Positions 14,046 to 21,629 of a stretch of DNA of 32,319 bases are shown here, piece by piece. A program made the position numbers and the translations under genes. This stretch comes from a virus: IMG/VR virus record IMGVR_UViG_3300023174_000436, positions 1 to 32,319 of that record; one strand, written 5' to 3'. Below the pieces are notes generated by a model. It was not told the origin of the DNA, did not search any database, and saw nothing but the letters and a program-made list of their open reading frames with translations. Position 1 is the stretch's first letter, and every line of letters starts with the position of its first letter.

Positions 14046-14513
14046 ATGGCAGAACAGAACAAACTTAATCGTGAACTTGAATCTCGTGCTCGCGAAGTGC
14101 GTCCAATAACCAAATGGGCACCCGCTGAACTTCTACCCGAAGTTGACGAAGAGCCGGGCTACGCGTTCCGCTGGATTCGTACCAGCATGATGGGTCAAGC
14201 TGATGCCAAGAACGTATCTTCAAAATTCCGCGAGGGCTGGGAGCCTGTGAAGGCTTCGGATCACCCTGAAGCGCAGCTTTTTGCCGAACCCAATAGTCGG
14301 TACAAAGATGCGATCGAAGTAGGTGGACTCATCCTCTGTAAAACCCCGGTGGAGTTTGTCGGTCAGCGCAATCAGCACTTCCAAAAGATTACTGATTCGC
14401 AAATTGATTCGGTAGACAACACCTACATGCGCGAGAGCGATGCCCGTATGCCGCTGTTTAATGAGCGCCGCTCAACAGTGACTAAGGGACGAGCTTTCGG
14501 TTCTGGTTCTTAA
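14046..14513 (+). CDS. Virion-associated protein of unknown function, 155 aa
   Basis: ATG 14046, three bases after the scaffold stop, with AGGA upstream. The protein is mixed and polar, with RWIRTSMMGQADAKNVSSKF and GLILCKTPVEFVGQRNQHFQ as recognisable blocks. The C-terminus is disordered and basic (TVTKGRAFGSGS). Proteins like this commonly lie between scaffold and capsid genes in uncultured phages and are found in the head; a minor capsid or capsid-binding role is likely but unproven. It has no paralogue in the window. Confidence 0.65.
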   Translation: MAEQNKLNRELESRAREVRPITKWAPAELLPEVDEEPGYAFRWIRTSMMGQADAKNVSSKFREGWEPVKASDHPEAQLFAEPNSRYKDAIEVGGLILCKTPVEFVGQRNQHFQKITDSQIDSVDNTYMRESDARMPLFNERRSTVTKGRAFGSGS

Positions 14514-14530
14514 TCTTTAGGAGTCTTTCA

Positions 14531-15127
14531 ATGGCTTACCCCACTGTCTCCGCACCCTATGGCCTAAAGCCTGTCAATCGTATTGACGGCATGCCATACG
14601 CTGGTGCTATTCGACAGATTCCCGTTGCCGCTTCTTTTGGTACTGCTATCTTCTCTGGAGATACGGTTCAAATCGACAGCACCGGCTATCTGATTCTCTC
14701 AACCACCACCAACTCTGGCACTATTGTTGGCGTAGTTGTTGGCGGTCAATATGTGAACTCTAGCGGCCAAACCGTTCAGAGCCAATATATTCCCGCTTCA
14801 ATCAGCACGACTAGCAACTATGCTTATGCGTATGTTGTGGATGACCCCATGGCCCTGTTCAAGGTCGCCGTTGTGTCTTCTGGCACTACCATGAGTTCCG
14901 CTGGACGGACTGTTGTCGGCACTAACTTGGCTCTGGTTCTCAACGCTGGCAGCACTACCACTGGTAATTCTGCTTACGCTGTGACCCTGACCGGTGCTGG
15001 TACGACCGCTACCATCCCAATCCGTGTGATCGACGTTGTGCCTGAGACCGCCACTGCTGCCGACACTTACACTGAACTCTTGGTGAAGATCAACACTCAC
15101 CAATACAACAACACCACTGGTGTTTAA
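14531..15127 (+). CDS. Putative capsid decoration or minor capsid protein
   Basis: 198 aa, ATG 14531 with AGGAG. It begins MAYPTVSAPYGLKPVNRIDG, a conserved-looking N-terminus, then is Thr/Ser/Gly/Val-rich and beta-strand-dominated throughout, with no cysteines. Such a beta-rich secretion-free protein immediately before the major capsid gene suggests a decoration (cement) or minor structural protein on the head. No specific fold can be assigned by eye. Confidence 0.65.
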   Translation: MAYPTVSAPYGLKPVNRIDGMPYAGAIRQIPVAASFGTAIFSGDTVQIDSTGYLILSTTTNSGTIVGVVVGGQYVNSSGQTVQSQYIPASISTTSNYAYAYVVDDPMALFKVAVVSSGTTMSSAGRTVVGTNLALVLNAGSTTTGNSAYAVTLTGAGTTATIPIRVIDVVPETATAADTYTELLVKINTHQYNNTTGV

Positions 15128-15137
15128 GGAGTAAGAA

Positions 15138-16046
15138 ATGGCAATTTCACGCGCACAACTACTTAAAGAACTGCTCCCCGGCCTGAACGCGTTGTTCGGC
15201 TTGCAGTATGCGACCTACCCTGAAGAGCACAAAGAAATCTACGAAACCGAGACTTCTGAGCGTTCCTTCGAGGAAGAGACCAAACTTTCTGGCTTCTCTG
15301 CCGCACCGGTCAAGAACGAAGGTTCTGCGATCCAGTACGACAACGCCCAGGAAGCATGGACCGCTCGCTACAACCATGAAACCATCGCAATGGGCTTCGC
15401 CATCACGGAAGAAGCAGTGGAAGACAACTTGTATGACTCGTTGTCCAGCCGCTACACCAAATCGCTGGCTCGTGGTATGGCTTACACCAAGCAGGTCAAA
15501 GCTGCCTACGTGCTGAACCAAGCGTTCAACACCACGGTGACTTACGGTGACGGCGTGAGCTTGTGCTCTACCGCCCATCCGTTGATCTCTGGTGGCACCA
15601 ACAGCAACCGCCCGGCTACCGCCGCTGACTTGAATGAGACTTCGTTAGAAAACGCAGTTATTCAGATCGCTGCATGGACGGACGAGCGTGGCTTGTTGAT
15701 CGCAGCCAAGCCCAAGAAGTTGATTGTTCCTCCCGCTCTGATGTTCGTTGCAACTCGTCTCCTGGAGACCGAACTGCGTGTTGGCACGACCGACAACGAC
15801 ATCAACGCGTTGAAGAACAACGGCTCTATTCCCCAGGGCTACTGTGTCAACCACTACCTGACCGACACCAACGCTTGGTTCCTGTCTACCGACGTGCCTA
15901 ACGGGCTGAAGCACTTTGTGCGTATGCCCCTGGACACAAAAATGGATGGAGACTTCGACACCGGAAACGTTCGCTATAAAGCTCGTGAGCGTTATAGCTT
16001 CGGCGTGTCAGACCCCTTGGGTATCTTTGGGTCCCCTGGCGCTTGA
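15138..16046 (+). CDS. Major capsid protein
   Basis: 302 aa, ATG 15138 with AAGGAG. The region RYNHETIAMGFAITEEAVED, the central STAHPLISGGTNSN block and the C-terminal YSFGVSDPLGIFGSPG resemble the Mu gpT-like branch of HK97-fold capsid proteins. Together with its length, position after portal and scaffold, and the strong terminator directly downstream, this makes it the best major capsid candidate. Capsid subunits would assemble with the scaffold and probably need GroEL aided by the phage co-chaperonin at 12660-13061. Confidence 0.88.
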   Translation: MAISRAQLLKELLPGLNALFGLQYATYPEEHKEIYETETSERSFEEETKLSGFSAAPVKNEGSAIQYDNAQEAWTARYNHETIAMGFAITEEAVEDNLYDSLSSRYTKSLARGMAYTKQVKAAYVLNQAFNTTVTYGDGVSLCSTAHPLISGGTNSNRPATAADLNETSLENAVIQIAAWTDERGLLIAAKPKKLIVPPALMFVATRLLETELRVGTTDNDINALKNNGSIPQGYCVNHYLTDTNAWFLSTDVPNGLKHFVRMPLDTKMDGDFDTGNVRYKARERYSFGVSDPLGIFGSPGA

Positions 16047-16073
16047 TAATAATTGGGTCGAAAGACTTAATTT

Positions 16074-16097
16074 AAGGGCCCTTTGGGGCCCTTTTTT
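16074..16097 (+). terminator. Strong intrinsic terminator after the capsid gene
   Basis: AAGGGCCC (16074-16081) and GGGCCCTT (16086-16093) form a perfect 8-bp stem around TTTG, followed by a T-tract to 16097. It lies 28 bases after the capsid stop and should raise head-gene output relative to downstream genes. Confidence 0.92.
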
Positions 16098-16148
16098 ATT
16101 TCTGGATTTTTCGTGTACATTACCTGTTACTAAACGACCAGGGCCAAA

Positions 16149-16769
16149 ATGGACATCTTAAACCTACCCAAAACCCGCGCAGATGCAAAAGCTTCTGGAG
16201 CTACTCATTACTTCACGGGGGAACCATGCAAGCATGGGCACATCGCCCTGCGCAAAACAAAAGGGACATGTATTGAGTGCCTCAAAGTTGAATGGCGGCA
16301 AGCAACAGAGACGCGGGCTGAATATTTTCGGGCATACAACAAACTAGAAGCTGTAAAAGATCGAAAAAACGCGTGGTACCAGGACAACCGGGATCAAGTT
16401 ATAGCCGCAGCTAAAACAACACCACTGGACAAAAAAGCGCAATACAAGCGGGATTGGAAGGAGCGCAATACTGTGTGGGTTCGAGCCGACACCAAAGCCC
16501 GTAGGCGCAAGCACCGCAAAGCCGTACCTCCATGGGCTACAAACAAGCATAAAGCAGAGATACGGCAGCTTTACCAAATCGCCATAACTATGACCCGCAC
16601 AACTGGAGAGCAGTATGTGGTCGACCACATATATCCTTTGCGCTCGGACGTTGTTTGTGGGCTGCATATACCTTGGAATCTTCGGGTCATCACCCAGCAA
16701 GAAAATTCACGCAAATCAAATTCTTTACCCCCGGATTCAGAAGCCCTTGCGTTCCCTCCTAACCCATGA
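16149..16769 (+). CDS. Free-standing HNH endonuclease
   Basis: 206 aa, ATG 16149. The C-terminus holds the HNH core: VVDHIYPL (about 157-164), CGLHIPWNL (about 170-178) and NSRKSN at the end of the motif. The N-terminus has a zinc-binding set (CKHGH near 27-31 and CIEC at 41-44) and a long basic linker. This is the usual layout of phage homing-type endonucleases that cut unoccupied alleles and spread with their gene. It lies alone between the capsid terminator and a structured region before the next virion gene, so it looks like an intergenic insertion. It is related in plan to the HNH gene at 29343-29909. Confidence 0.9.
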   Translation: MDILNLPKTRADAKASGATHYFTGEPCKHGHIALRKTKGTCIECLKVEWRQATETRAEYFRAYNKLEAVKDRKNAWYQDNRDQVIAAAKTTPLDKKAQYKRDWKERNTVWVRADTKARRRKHRKAVPPWATNKHKAEIRQLYQIAITMTRTTGEQYVVDHIYPLRSDVVCGLHIPWNLRVITQQENSRKSNSLPPDSEALAFPPNP

Positions 16770-16784
16770 TATATTGACTGTAAT

Positions 16785-16842
16785 CCGGGAAACCCGGTGT
16801 ATCAAACAGTCCCGGCTGACTGTCATGCAAGATTGATACACC
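16785..16842 (+). promoter_or_regulatory. Nested inverted repeats with a competing hairpin before a virion gene
   Basis: The outer stem GGTGTATCAA (16796-16805) pairs with TTGATACACC (16833-16842). An inner stem pairs ACAGTC (16806-16811) with GACTGT (16818-16823). A third hairpin, CCGGG (16785-16789) with CCCGG (16793-16797), shares bases with the outer left arm, so the two cannot form together. It ends 21 bases before the ATG at 16864. This resembles an attenuator or an mRNA stabiliser/processing site; no U-tract follows. Confidence 0.6.
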
Positions 16843-16863
16843 TTAACGCATGGAGCATTGAAC

Positions 16864-17388
16864 ATGGGATTCGCAACTCACCTTGGCCCTTGGTTGTTGG
16901 GCACTGTCCGTAACACCACTGGCACGACTGTCGGCACTATTGAGAATATCGGCGCAACCGTTGTTTCTCAAACCTTCAAAAAGAACTACGCTGGTCAGGC
17001 TGCTTCAGCCACCACCGACACCATTTGTGTTTTGCCTGCTGGCGCACAAATCGTTGACATCCTGATCGATACCACTGTTGCGTTCACTGGCTCCACCGCC
17101 GCCAACGTCAGCATTGGTGACGGCACTACTGCCGCCTTGTACTGGGCCGCTACCGATGTGACCGCTCTGGGCCGCGCCGCCATCAGCAACGCAGCCGCCA
17201 AATTGGGTGCATGGTGTGGCGTAGCCTCTACCGCATCCCCCAGCGGAATTGGCATTGGCCCAACCGATGTGAAGATCGTTGCAACGATGACCCCTACCGT
17301 GGCCGCAGTGACCGCAGGCACTGTGCAGTACACCATCATGTACGTTGTTGCCGACTCTAACGGTTCGCAGTTCCCAGCATCCGCTTAA
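16864..17388 (+). CDS. Virion structural protein, 174 aa
   Basis: The ATG at 16864 has GGAG eight bases upstream; a TTG six bases earlier is less likely. It begins MGFATHLGPWLLGTVRNTTG and is Ala/Thr/Gly/Val-rich with many short beta strands, typical of virion surface proteins. No motif identifies it. It is followed by a UUCG-loop terminator (17397) and, after a short gap, by another beta-rich protein. A head decoration or head-fibre role is possible. Confidence 0.6.
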   Translation: MGFATHLGPWLLGTVRNTTGTTVGTIENIGATVVSQTFKKNYAGQAASATTDTICVLPAGAQIVDILIDTTVAFTGSTAANVSIGDGTTAALYWAATDVTALGRAAISNAAAKLGAWCGVASTASPSGIGIGPTDVKIVATMTPTVAAVTAGTVQYTIMYVVADSNGSQFPASA

Positions 17389-17396
17389 TTGATCCA

Positions 17397-17417
17397 GGGG
17401 GCTTCGGCCCCCGCTTT
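17397..17417 (+). terminator. UUCG tetraloop hairpin, probable terminator
   Basis: GGGGGC (17397-17402) and GCCCCC (17407-17412) enclose TTCG and are followed by GCTTTT. The stem is very stable but the T-tract is short, so termination may be partial. Confidence 0.75.
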
Positions 17418-17431
17418 TCAGGAGATTGATT

Positions 17432-17953
17432 ATGGGAATGCAAACTGATGTACTGGCTGGGCATCTTGATGTTTCAGGCTTTATCGTTCCTACCGGGCGT
17501 TACCGTGTAAAGCAAATTACTTTTCAGGGTAGTGGTGGCGGCGCTGGTGTCGTAGAAATATTTGACACTGCGGTAGCTCCTATAACCGCTAGTTACGGCA
17601 GAACAGGGACACTTGTTACTGTAACTAAGTCAGCGCATGGCCTAAGCACAGGTGACCGCGTAGGCATTGGTTTTAGCGCAGCAGCAGGCGCATCCGGCAC
17701 AGACGGCAATTATGTAATTACCGTTGTTGACTCAAGCACTTTTACGCTTGATGACCCAAATTCTGGAACCGTAACCCCCGGCACAGCTTGCCGGTATGTG
17801 AATAGCGGCGCTCGTTGGCTGGTGAGCTTTGGAACCGCTCAAAGTGTTACCAACCCCGTGGCCATTCTGGTTCCCGGAGAAGGTCTTTTGGCGGCAAAAG
17901 GTGTGTATGCCAGCATTTCAAACACAAGCTTTGTGACGGTGTTCTATGGCTGA
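17432..17953 (+). CDS. Virion protein with an inserted beta-sandwich-like module, 173 aa
   Basis: The ATG at 17432 follows AGGAG; a TTG at 17426 is possible. Flanking segments (GVVEIFDTAVAPITASYG and RWLVSFGTAQSVTNPVAILV) look like one domain interrupted at about residues 60-115 by a module with VTVTKSAHGLSTGD, NYVITVVDSSTFTL. That module resembles repeats found in many phage structural proteins. It overlaps the glycosyltransferase gene by 8 bases. Probable small surface or head-tail protein; function unknown. Confidence 0.6.
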   Translation: MGMQTDVLAGHLDVSGFIVPTGRYRVKQITFQGSGGGAGVVEIFDTAVAPITASYGRTGTLVTVTKSAHGLSTGDRVGIGFSAAAGASGTDGNYVITVVDSSTFTLDDPNSGTVTPGTACRYVNSGARWLVSFGTAQSVTNPVAILVPGEGLLAAKGVYASISNTSFVTVFYG

Positions 17954-18689
17954 TAAGAGCTTCAACTTGGTAGGGCGCAAGCTGATGCTTGCAATCCCTT
18001 GTTACGATGGCAAGGTCAACATCAAGACCTGTTTTGCCATAGCGCAACTCGTCCCCAAGTTGGACAAGATGGGTGTCCAGATTCATCTGGTGCACCTGTC
18101 TGGCTGCTCAATCATCACCAAGGCCCGCAACAAGTTGGTGGCCAACTTCATGGCTTCAGACTGCACTGACCTGTTGTTTGTGGACGCTGATGTGGTCATC
18201 AATGTGGATGCAGTAACTCGTCTGTTGGCCCTGTCCACAGACCGAGATGTTGTGGCCGGAACGTATCCCCGCAGGGCGGCAGATGCCAAGTTTTTCTTGG
18301 ACTTCTATCTGGATGAAGACAACCAGTTGGAGTTTGACGAGAATGGCCTGATGCGCGTGGAAAGCGTGGCAACCGGGTTCATGTTAATCCGTCGCCATGT
18401 CATTGAGTCGCTGATCGAAGCCCACCCCGAGTGGAAGTACAAGGGTGATGGGGACGGCGCGGATGAGTACGCCGTCTTTGACTTTGCCATCATTAATGGT
18501 GAGTACATCGGGGAAGACTACCTGTTCTGCCGTAGGGCTAGAGAGCACGGATACAAGATTTATCTCGACCCAATGATCAGCCTGCCACACATCGGCACGC
18601 AAGAGTTCACCCGTAACTTTGAGCAAGACGCTTTGCAGCCGCTCCTCAAGGAGCATGCAAAACTACACTTGAAAGTGGCAAATGGCTAA
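17946..18689 (+). CDS. GT-A type glycosyltransferase
   Basis: 247 aa, ATG 17946. Residues 10-85 show a Rossmann-like nucleotide-sugar fold: RKLMLAIPCYDGKVN, then ITKARNKLVANFM and LLFVDADVVIN, whose DADV is the metal-binding DxD-type motif of GT-A enzymes. A later GEDYLFCRRAREHGYKIYLD matches the acceptor/catalytic end of family-2-like enzymes (ED motif). It has no membrane segment, so it acts in the cytoplasm. Phage enzymes of this kind modify virion proteins, host glycans or, rarely, DNA. Being inside the structural operon makes virion glycosylation a reasonable guess. The substrate is unknown. Confidence 0.85.
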   Translation: MADKSFNLVGRKLMLAIPCYDGKVNIKTCFAIAQLVPKLDKMGVQIHLVHLSGCSIITKARNKLVANFMASDCTDLLFVDADVVINVDAVTRLLALSTDRDVVAGTYPRRAADAKFFLDFYLDEDNQLEFDENGLMRVESVATGFMLIRRHVIESLIEAHPEWKYKGDGDGADEYAVFDFAIINGEYIGEDYLFCRRAREHGYKIYLDPMISLPHIGTQEFTRNFEQDALQPLLKEHAKLHLKVANG

Positions 18690-18936
18690 ATCACCAGCAT
18701 GGCAACGCAAAGAAGGCAAATCGGAAAAGGGTGGCTTGAACGCCAAGGGCCGAGCTTCCTACAACAAGGCCAACCCCGGCAAGCCGGGTTTGAAGGCTCC
18801 GCAGCCCGAAGGCGGCAGCAGGCGCGACTCTTTCTGTGCAAGGATGACTGGGATGAAGAAGAAGCTCACATCCGAGAAGACAGCCAAAGACCCAAACAGC
18901 CGGATTAACAAGAGCCTTCGGGCTTGGAAGTGTTGA
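18682..18936 (+). CDS. Small basic protein, possibly DUF6321-type, 84 aa
   Basis: ATG 18682 overlaps the glycosyltransferase by 8 bases. It is very basic: SPAWQRKEGKSEKGGLNAKG, SYNKANPGKPGLKAPQPEGG and SRINKSLRAWKC are conserved-looking blocks. I recall this pattern as a small domain of unknown function shared by phages and some large viruses, probably DUF6321; the name is from memory and not checked. The composition suggests nucleic-acid binding. First of a run of Lys/Gly-rich proteins extending to 22057. Confidence 0.75.
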   Translation: MAKSPAWQRKEGKSEKGGLNAKGRASYNKANPGKPGLKAPQPEGGSRRDSFCARMTGMKKKLTSEKTAKDPNSRINKSLRAWKC

Positions 18937-18937
18937 G

Positions 18938-19186
18938 ATGGAAATGGCTATTTGGAACGCTATTCTGACGGCCTTTCTGGGCTTGTTGGGTTGGAGTCTG
19001 AAGGACAAGGCGGATGAGATCAAACGCCTTCAGATTCTGATCAACAGGACACGCGAAGAGATGCCCAAAGAGTATGTGACGAAGATAGATTTGCACACGG
19101 ACATCAACCGAATCATGGACAGGTTGGACCGGCTAGAGACCAAGATCGACATGTTTATGAAGGAGCAGCGAAGTGCCCTCTCATAG
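18938..19186 (+). CDS. Small membrane-anchored coiled-coil protein, 82 aa
   Basis: ATG 18938 (alternative 18944). A hydrophobic N-terminus (AIWNAILTAFLGLLGWSL) is followed by a helix of about 55 residues with heptad-like spacing (IMDRLDRLETKIDMFMKEQR). This plan fits a single-pass membrane protein with a soluble coiled coil, as in some spanin-like or holin-accessory proteins, or a tail protein that enters the membrane. Its genes lie among virion genes, not the lysis cluster, so the role is open. The next gene begins within its last 14 bases. Confidence 0.65.
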   Translation: MEMAIWNAILTAFLGLLGWSLKDKADEIKRLQILINRTREEMPKEYVTKIDLHTDINRIMDRLDRLETKIDMFMKEQRSALS

Positions 19187-19547
19187 CGCAAAGCAGCACA
19201 GATTCATGGAGGCGGTGGCCCACAATCCATCGTTCGCCAAGAAAGCAGGAGTCCCACAGTCCGTGGGCAAAGATTTTAGCAACGCCGACAAAGGCAAAAC
19301 ATTCTCAAGAGGTGGTGACATGAAAGAATCCAAAGCAATGGTCGGTAAAGAAGTGGCCTTCATGAAGAAAAAAGGTGCTCCTGCTTCCATGATCAAGCAC
19401 GAAAAAGCTGAGATGATGGGCATGAAAAAAGGCGGCATGAAGAAGATGGCTTCTGGCGGCTTCACCCGTTCGGCTGATGGCATCGCCACAAAAGGCAAGA
19501 CCAAAGCTACGCAGATCAAAATGGCTAAGGGCGGTCGCGCCTGCTAA
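19173..19547 (+). CDS. Basic Lys/Gly/Met-rich protein, possibly two fused units, 124 aa
   Basis: GTG start at 19173, seven bases after AAGGAG. The first 48 residues (SAKQHRFMEAVAHNPSFAKK, then VPQSVGKDFSNADKGK) form one conserved-looking unit. From residue 50 (MKESKAMVGKEVAFMKKKGA) a second unit begins that looks like a separate small protein, ending in MASGGFTRSADGIATKGKT. An internal ATG at 19320 with a GGTGG-type ribosome site could express the second unit alone. The SGG...ADG.A.KGKT motif recurs in the next gene. Probably a virion or DNA-associated basic protein. Confidence 0.7.
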   Translation: MPSHSAKQHRFMEAVAHNPSFAKKAGVPQSVGKDFSNADKGKTFSRGGDMKESKAMVGKEVAFMKKKGAPASMIKHEKAEMMGMKKGGMKKMASGGFTRSADGIATKGKTKATQIKMAKGGRAC

Positions 19548-19558
19548 AGGGGTAAATC

Positions 19559-19801
19559 ATGGCTGAAAACAACGCTGGCGCAGGGCGAGGCAAGCAAGGT
19601 GGCCCCACGGCTAAAGAGCTTGCAGACTACGACAAGAAGCAAAACGCCGGTATCTATACGGCGGAAAAAGGTAAACCACCTCAAGACATTGACAGTGCTT
19701 CAGCGCCGGTCAAAAAGGCTTCAGGCGGTAGCGTTGGTTCCGCTTCCAAACGTGCAGATGGTTGTGCTGTCAAAGGCAAAACCCGCGGGAAGTTTGTATG
19801 A
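19559..19801 (+). CDS. Small basic protein sharing the ADG-KGKT motif, 80 aa
   Basis: ATG 19559 after AAAGGGG. The N-terminus is polar (NNAGAGRGKQGGPTAKELAD) and the C-terminus, KKASGGSVGSASKRADGCAV then KGKTRGKFV, matches the C-terminal motif of the preceding gene, pointing to duplication. It is predicted disordered. It overlaps the next gene by ATGA. Function unknown; presumably part of the same set of small basic virion proteins. Confidence 0.7.
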   Translation: MAENNAGAGRGKQGGPTAKELADYDKKQNAGIYTAEKGKPPQDIDSASAPVKKASGGSVGSASKRADGCAVKGKTRGKFV

Positions 19802-20073
19802 TGTCCAGTCGCGGTATGGGCGCTATCAGCCCGTCCAAGATGCCCAAAGGCGTTAAGAAGGCCCGTCGGGACGACACAGACTTCACTGAGTACGCCGAAG
19901 GCGGGACGGTGAATGCGGCTGGGAACTACACCAAGCCCTCGCTTCGCAAGCGGATTGTGTCCCAGGTAAAGGCTGCGGCCACCCAAGGCACAGGCGCTGG
20001 CAAATGGTCGGCTCGTAAAGCGCAGCTTGTGGCCAAGAAGTACAAGGCCGCGGGCGGGGGATACAAGGATTGA
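19798..20073 (+). CDS. Small basic conserved phage protein, 91 aa
   Basis: The ATG at 19798 overlaps the previous stop as ATGA; a second ATG follows at once. It begins MMSSRGMGAISPSKMPKGVK and ends with a block rich in Lys/Arg/Ala (SLRKRIVSQVKAAA, WSARKAQLVAKKYKAAGGGY) that I recall from phages and giant viruses as a small domain of unknown function. The helical basic C-terminus suggests DNA or RNA binding. It is coupled to the next gene through TTGA. Confidence 0.75.
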   Translation: MMSSRGMGAISPSKMPKGVKKARRDDTDFTEYAEGGTVNAAGNYTKPSLRKRIVSQVKAAATQGTGAGKWSARKAQLVAKKYKAAGGGYKD

Positions 20074-20303
20074 AAGCGCCGCAGACTTCCCTTAAAAACT
20101 GGGGTGACCAGAAATGGCGCACCAAGTCAGGGAAGCCTTCGTCAAAAACAGGCGAGCGTTACTTGCCTGAAGCTGCAATCAAGTCTTTGTCTCCCGCTGA
20201 ATACGCCGCCACCACCCGAGCCAAACGCAAGGGCAAGGCAGCAGGTAAACAGTTTGTGGCTCAACCCAAAAACATTGCAAAGAAAACGGCAGGATTTAGA
20301 TGA
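20070..20303 (+). CDS. Small basic protein, possibly DUF5872-type, 77 aa
   Basis: Starts at the TTG at 20070, inside TTGA with the previous stop; there is no in-frame ATG near it. The block LKNWGDQKWRTKSGKPSSKT then GERYLPEAAIKSLSPAEYAA is distinctive and resembles small viral proteins of unknown function (DUF5872 from memory, unchecked). Very Lys-rich, with a basic tail. It overlaps the adaptor-like gene by 4 bases. Confidence 0.75.
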   Translation: MKAPQTSLKNWGDQKWRTKSGKPSSKTGERYLPEAAIKSLSPAEYAATTRAKRKGKAAGKQFVAQPKNIAKKTAGFR

Positions 20304-21232
20304 CCACAACCGGCTCCACAGCGTTTAACCCCGACTTCACGGAGATTGCCGAGGAAGCGTGGGAGAGGGCTGGTCGTGAGATGCGCTCTGGCTACGATCT
20401 GCGTACTGCACGCAGGTCTATGAACCTGATGACCATTGAGTGGGCCAACCGCGGGCTGAACATGTGGACAATCGAGGCGGGCTCTTTCCCGCTGGTGCAG
20501 GGGTTGAACACCTACCCATTGCCTACGGATACGATTGACTTGCTGGATCATGTGATCCGCACGGGCGGCAACAGCGCCACCACTCAAGCTGATCTATCCA
20601 TTACGCGTATCAGTGTCTCTACCTACGCCACGATCCCCAACAAATTAACCCAAGCCCGGCCTATTCAGGTTTGGATTCAACGTCTGTCGGGTGAAACCGG
20701 CTCAACTAACCTGACGTTGGCAAGCACTATCACCAGCACAGACACCACAATTACGCTGAACTCGACGGTAGGACTTGCATCCTCTGGCTACATCAAGCTG
20801 GACAACGAGACCATGTACTACGGGTACATCTCAGGGAACACTCTGAACAGCGTGTTTCGCGGGCAAAACAACACCACGGCAGCGGCCCACACTGCCGCAA
20901 CAGCCGTCTTCGTACCCCAGCTACCCGCTGTGACCGTGTGGCCAACCCCTGATGGGTCTACTTCATATGAGTTTGTCTACTATCGCATGCGTCGCGTCCA
21001 AGATGCTGGCGCTGGTGTGGAGACCGCGGACATGAACTTCCGTTTCCTGCCATGTGTTGTGGCGGGCTTGGCGTACTACATCGCGATGAAGGTCCCTGAA
21101 CTGCAAGGACGCATGGACATGCTGAAAGCGGTCTATGACGAGCAGTTCAACCTTGCCGCAGGCGAAGATCATGAGAAAGCGGCGATCCGCCTCGTGCCCA
21201 GACAAGCCTTCATCGGGGGGAGCACTCCGTAA
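20300..21232 (+). CDS. Putative head-tail adaptor protein with an inserted domain, 310 aa
   Basis: ATG 20300, coupled by ATGA. The N-terminal part (FTEIAEEAWERAGREMRSGY, then ARRSMNLMTIEWANRGLNMW) and the C-terminal part (FRFLPCVVAGLAYYIAMKVP, LKAVYDEQFNLAAGEDHEKA) are helical and read like the portal-binding ends of adaptor proteins. Between them, about residues 133-205, lies a Thr/Ser/Asn-rich beta module (TLASTITSTDTTITLNSTVG) that looks inserted. Adaptors of this type form the ring between portal and tail. The later gene at 22065-22724 is a second, clearer gp4/gp11-like adaptor, so the division of labour is uncertain. Confidence 0.65.
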   Translation: MTTTGSTAFNPDFTEIAEEAWERAGREMRSGYDLRTARRSMNLMTIEWANRGLNMWTIEAGSFPLVQGLNTYPLPTDTIDLLDHVIRTGGNSATTQADLSITRISVSTYATIPNKLTQARPIQVWIQRLSGETGSTNLTLASTITSTDTTITLNSTVGLASSGYIKLDNETMYYGYISGNTLNSVFRGQNNTTAAAHTAATAVFVPQLPAVTVWPTPDGSTSYEFVYYRMRRVQDAGAGVETADMNFRFLPCVVAGLAYYIAMKVPELQGRMDMLKAVYDEQFNLAAGEDHEKAAIRLVPRQAFIGGSTP

Positions 21233-21621
21233 TGGGTAATCGGTTTTCCTCTGGCAAGTTTTCAATTGCCGAGTGCGATCGGTGCGGGCAGCAATTTAAA
21301 CTCAAACAGCTCAAAAACGAGGTCATCAAGACCAAGCTGTTCCAGATTAAGGTGTGCCCAGAGTGCTGGGACCCGGACCAGCCGCAGTTACAGTTGGGTA
21401 TGTACCCGGTGGATGACCCCCAAGCAGTGCGTCAACCCCGTCCGGATACGACCTATGTAACTTCGGGTGTCAACGTGGGTGGGTTTCCGTCTGGCGGGTC
21501 GAGAGATATTCAGTGGGGCTGGAGACCGGTGGGCGGGTCTAGCTTTTTTGATGTGGATTTAACGCCAAACTACTTGGTGGCAACCACAAGTGTTGGTACA
21601 GTAACGGTAAGCGTAACTTAG
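21232..21621 (+). CDS. Zinc-ribbon virion-module protein, 129 aa
   Basis: ATG 21232 in a TAATG overlap. Two CxxC pairs, CDRC (residues 15-18) and CPEC (about 42-45), make a zinc ribbon. They are followed by a Pro-rich stretch (DDPQAVRQPRPDTTY) and a Gly/Val C-terminus. The cysteine block plus the QPQLQLGMYPVDDPQAVRQP segment is characteristic of a phage family I have seen between adaptor-type genes, with no known function. Possibly a small head-completion or tail component. Confidence 0.7.
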   Translation: MGNRFSSGKFSIAECDRCGQQFKLKQLKNEVIKTKLFQIKVCPECWDPDQPQLQLGMYPVDDPQAVRQPRPDTTYVTSGVNVGGFPSGGSRDIQWGWRPVGGSSFFDVDLTPNYLVATTSVGTVTVSVT

Positions 21622-21629
21622 GAGCAGAC

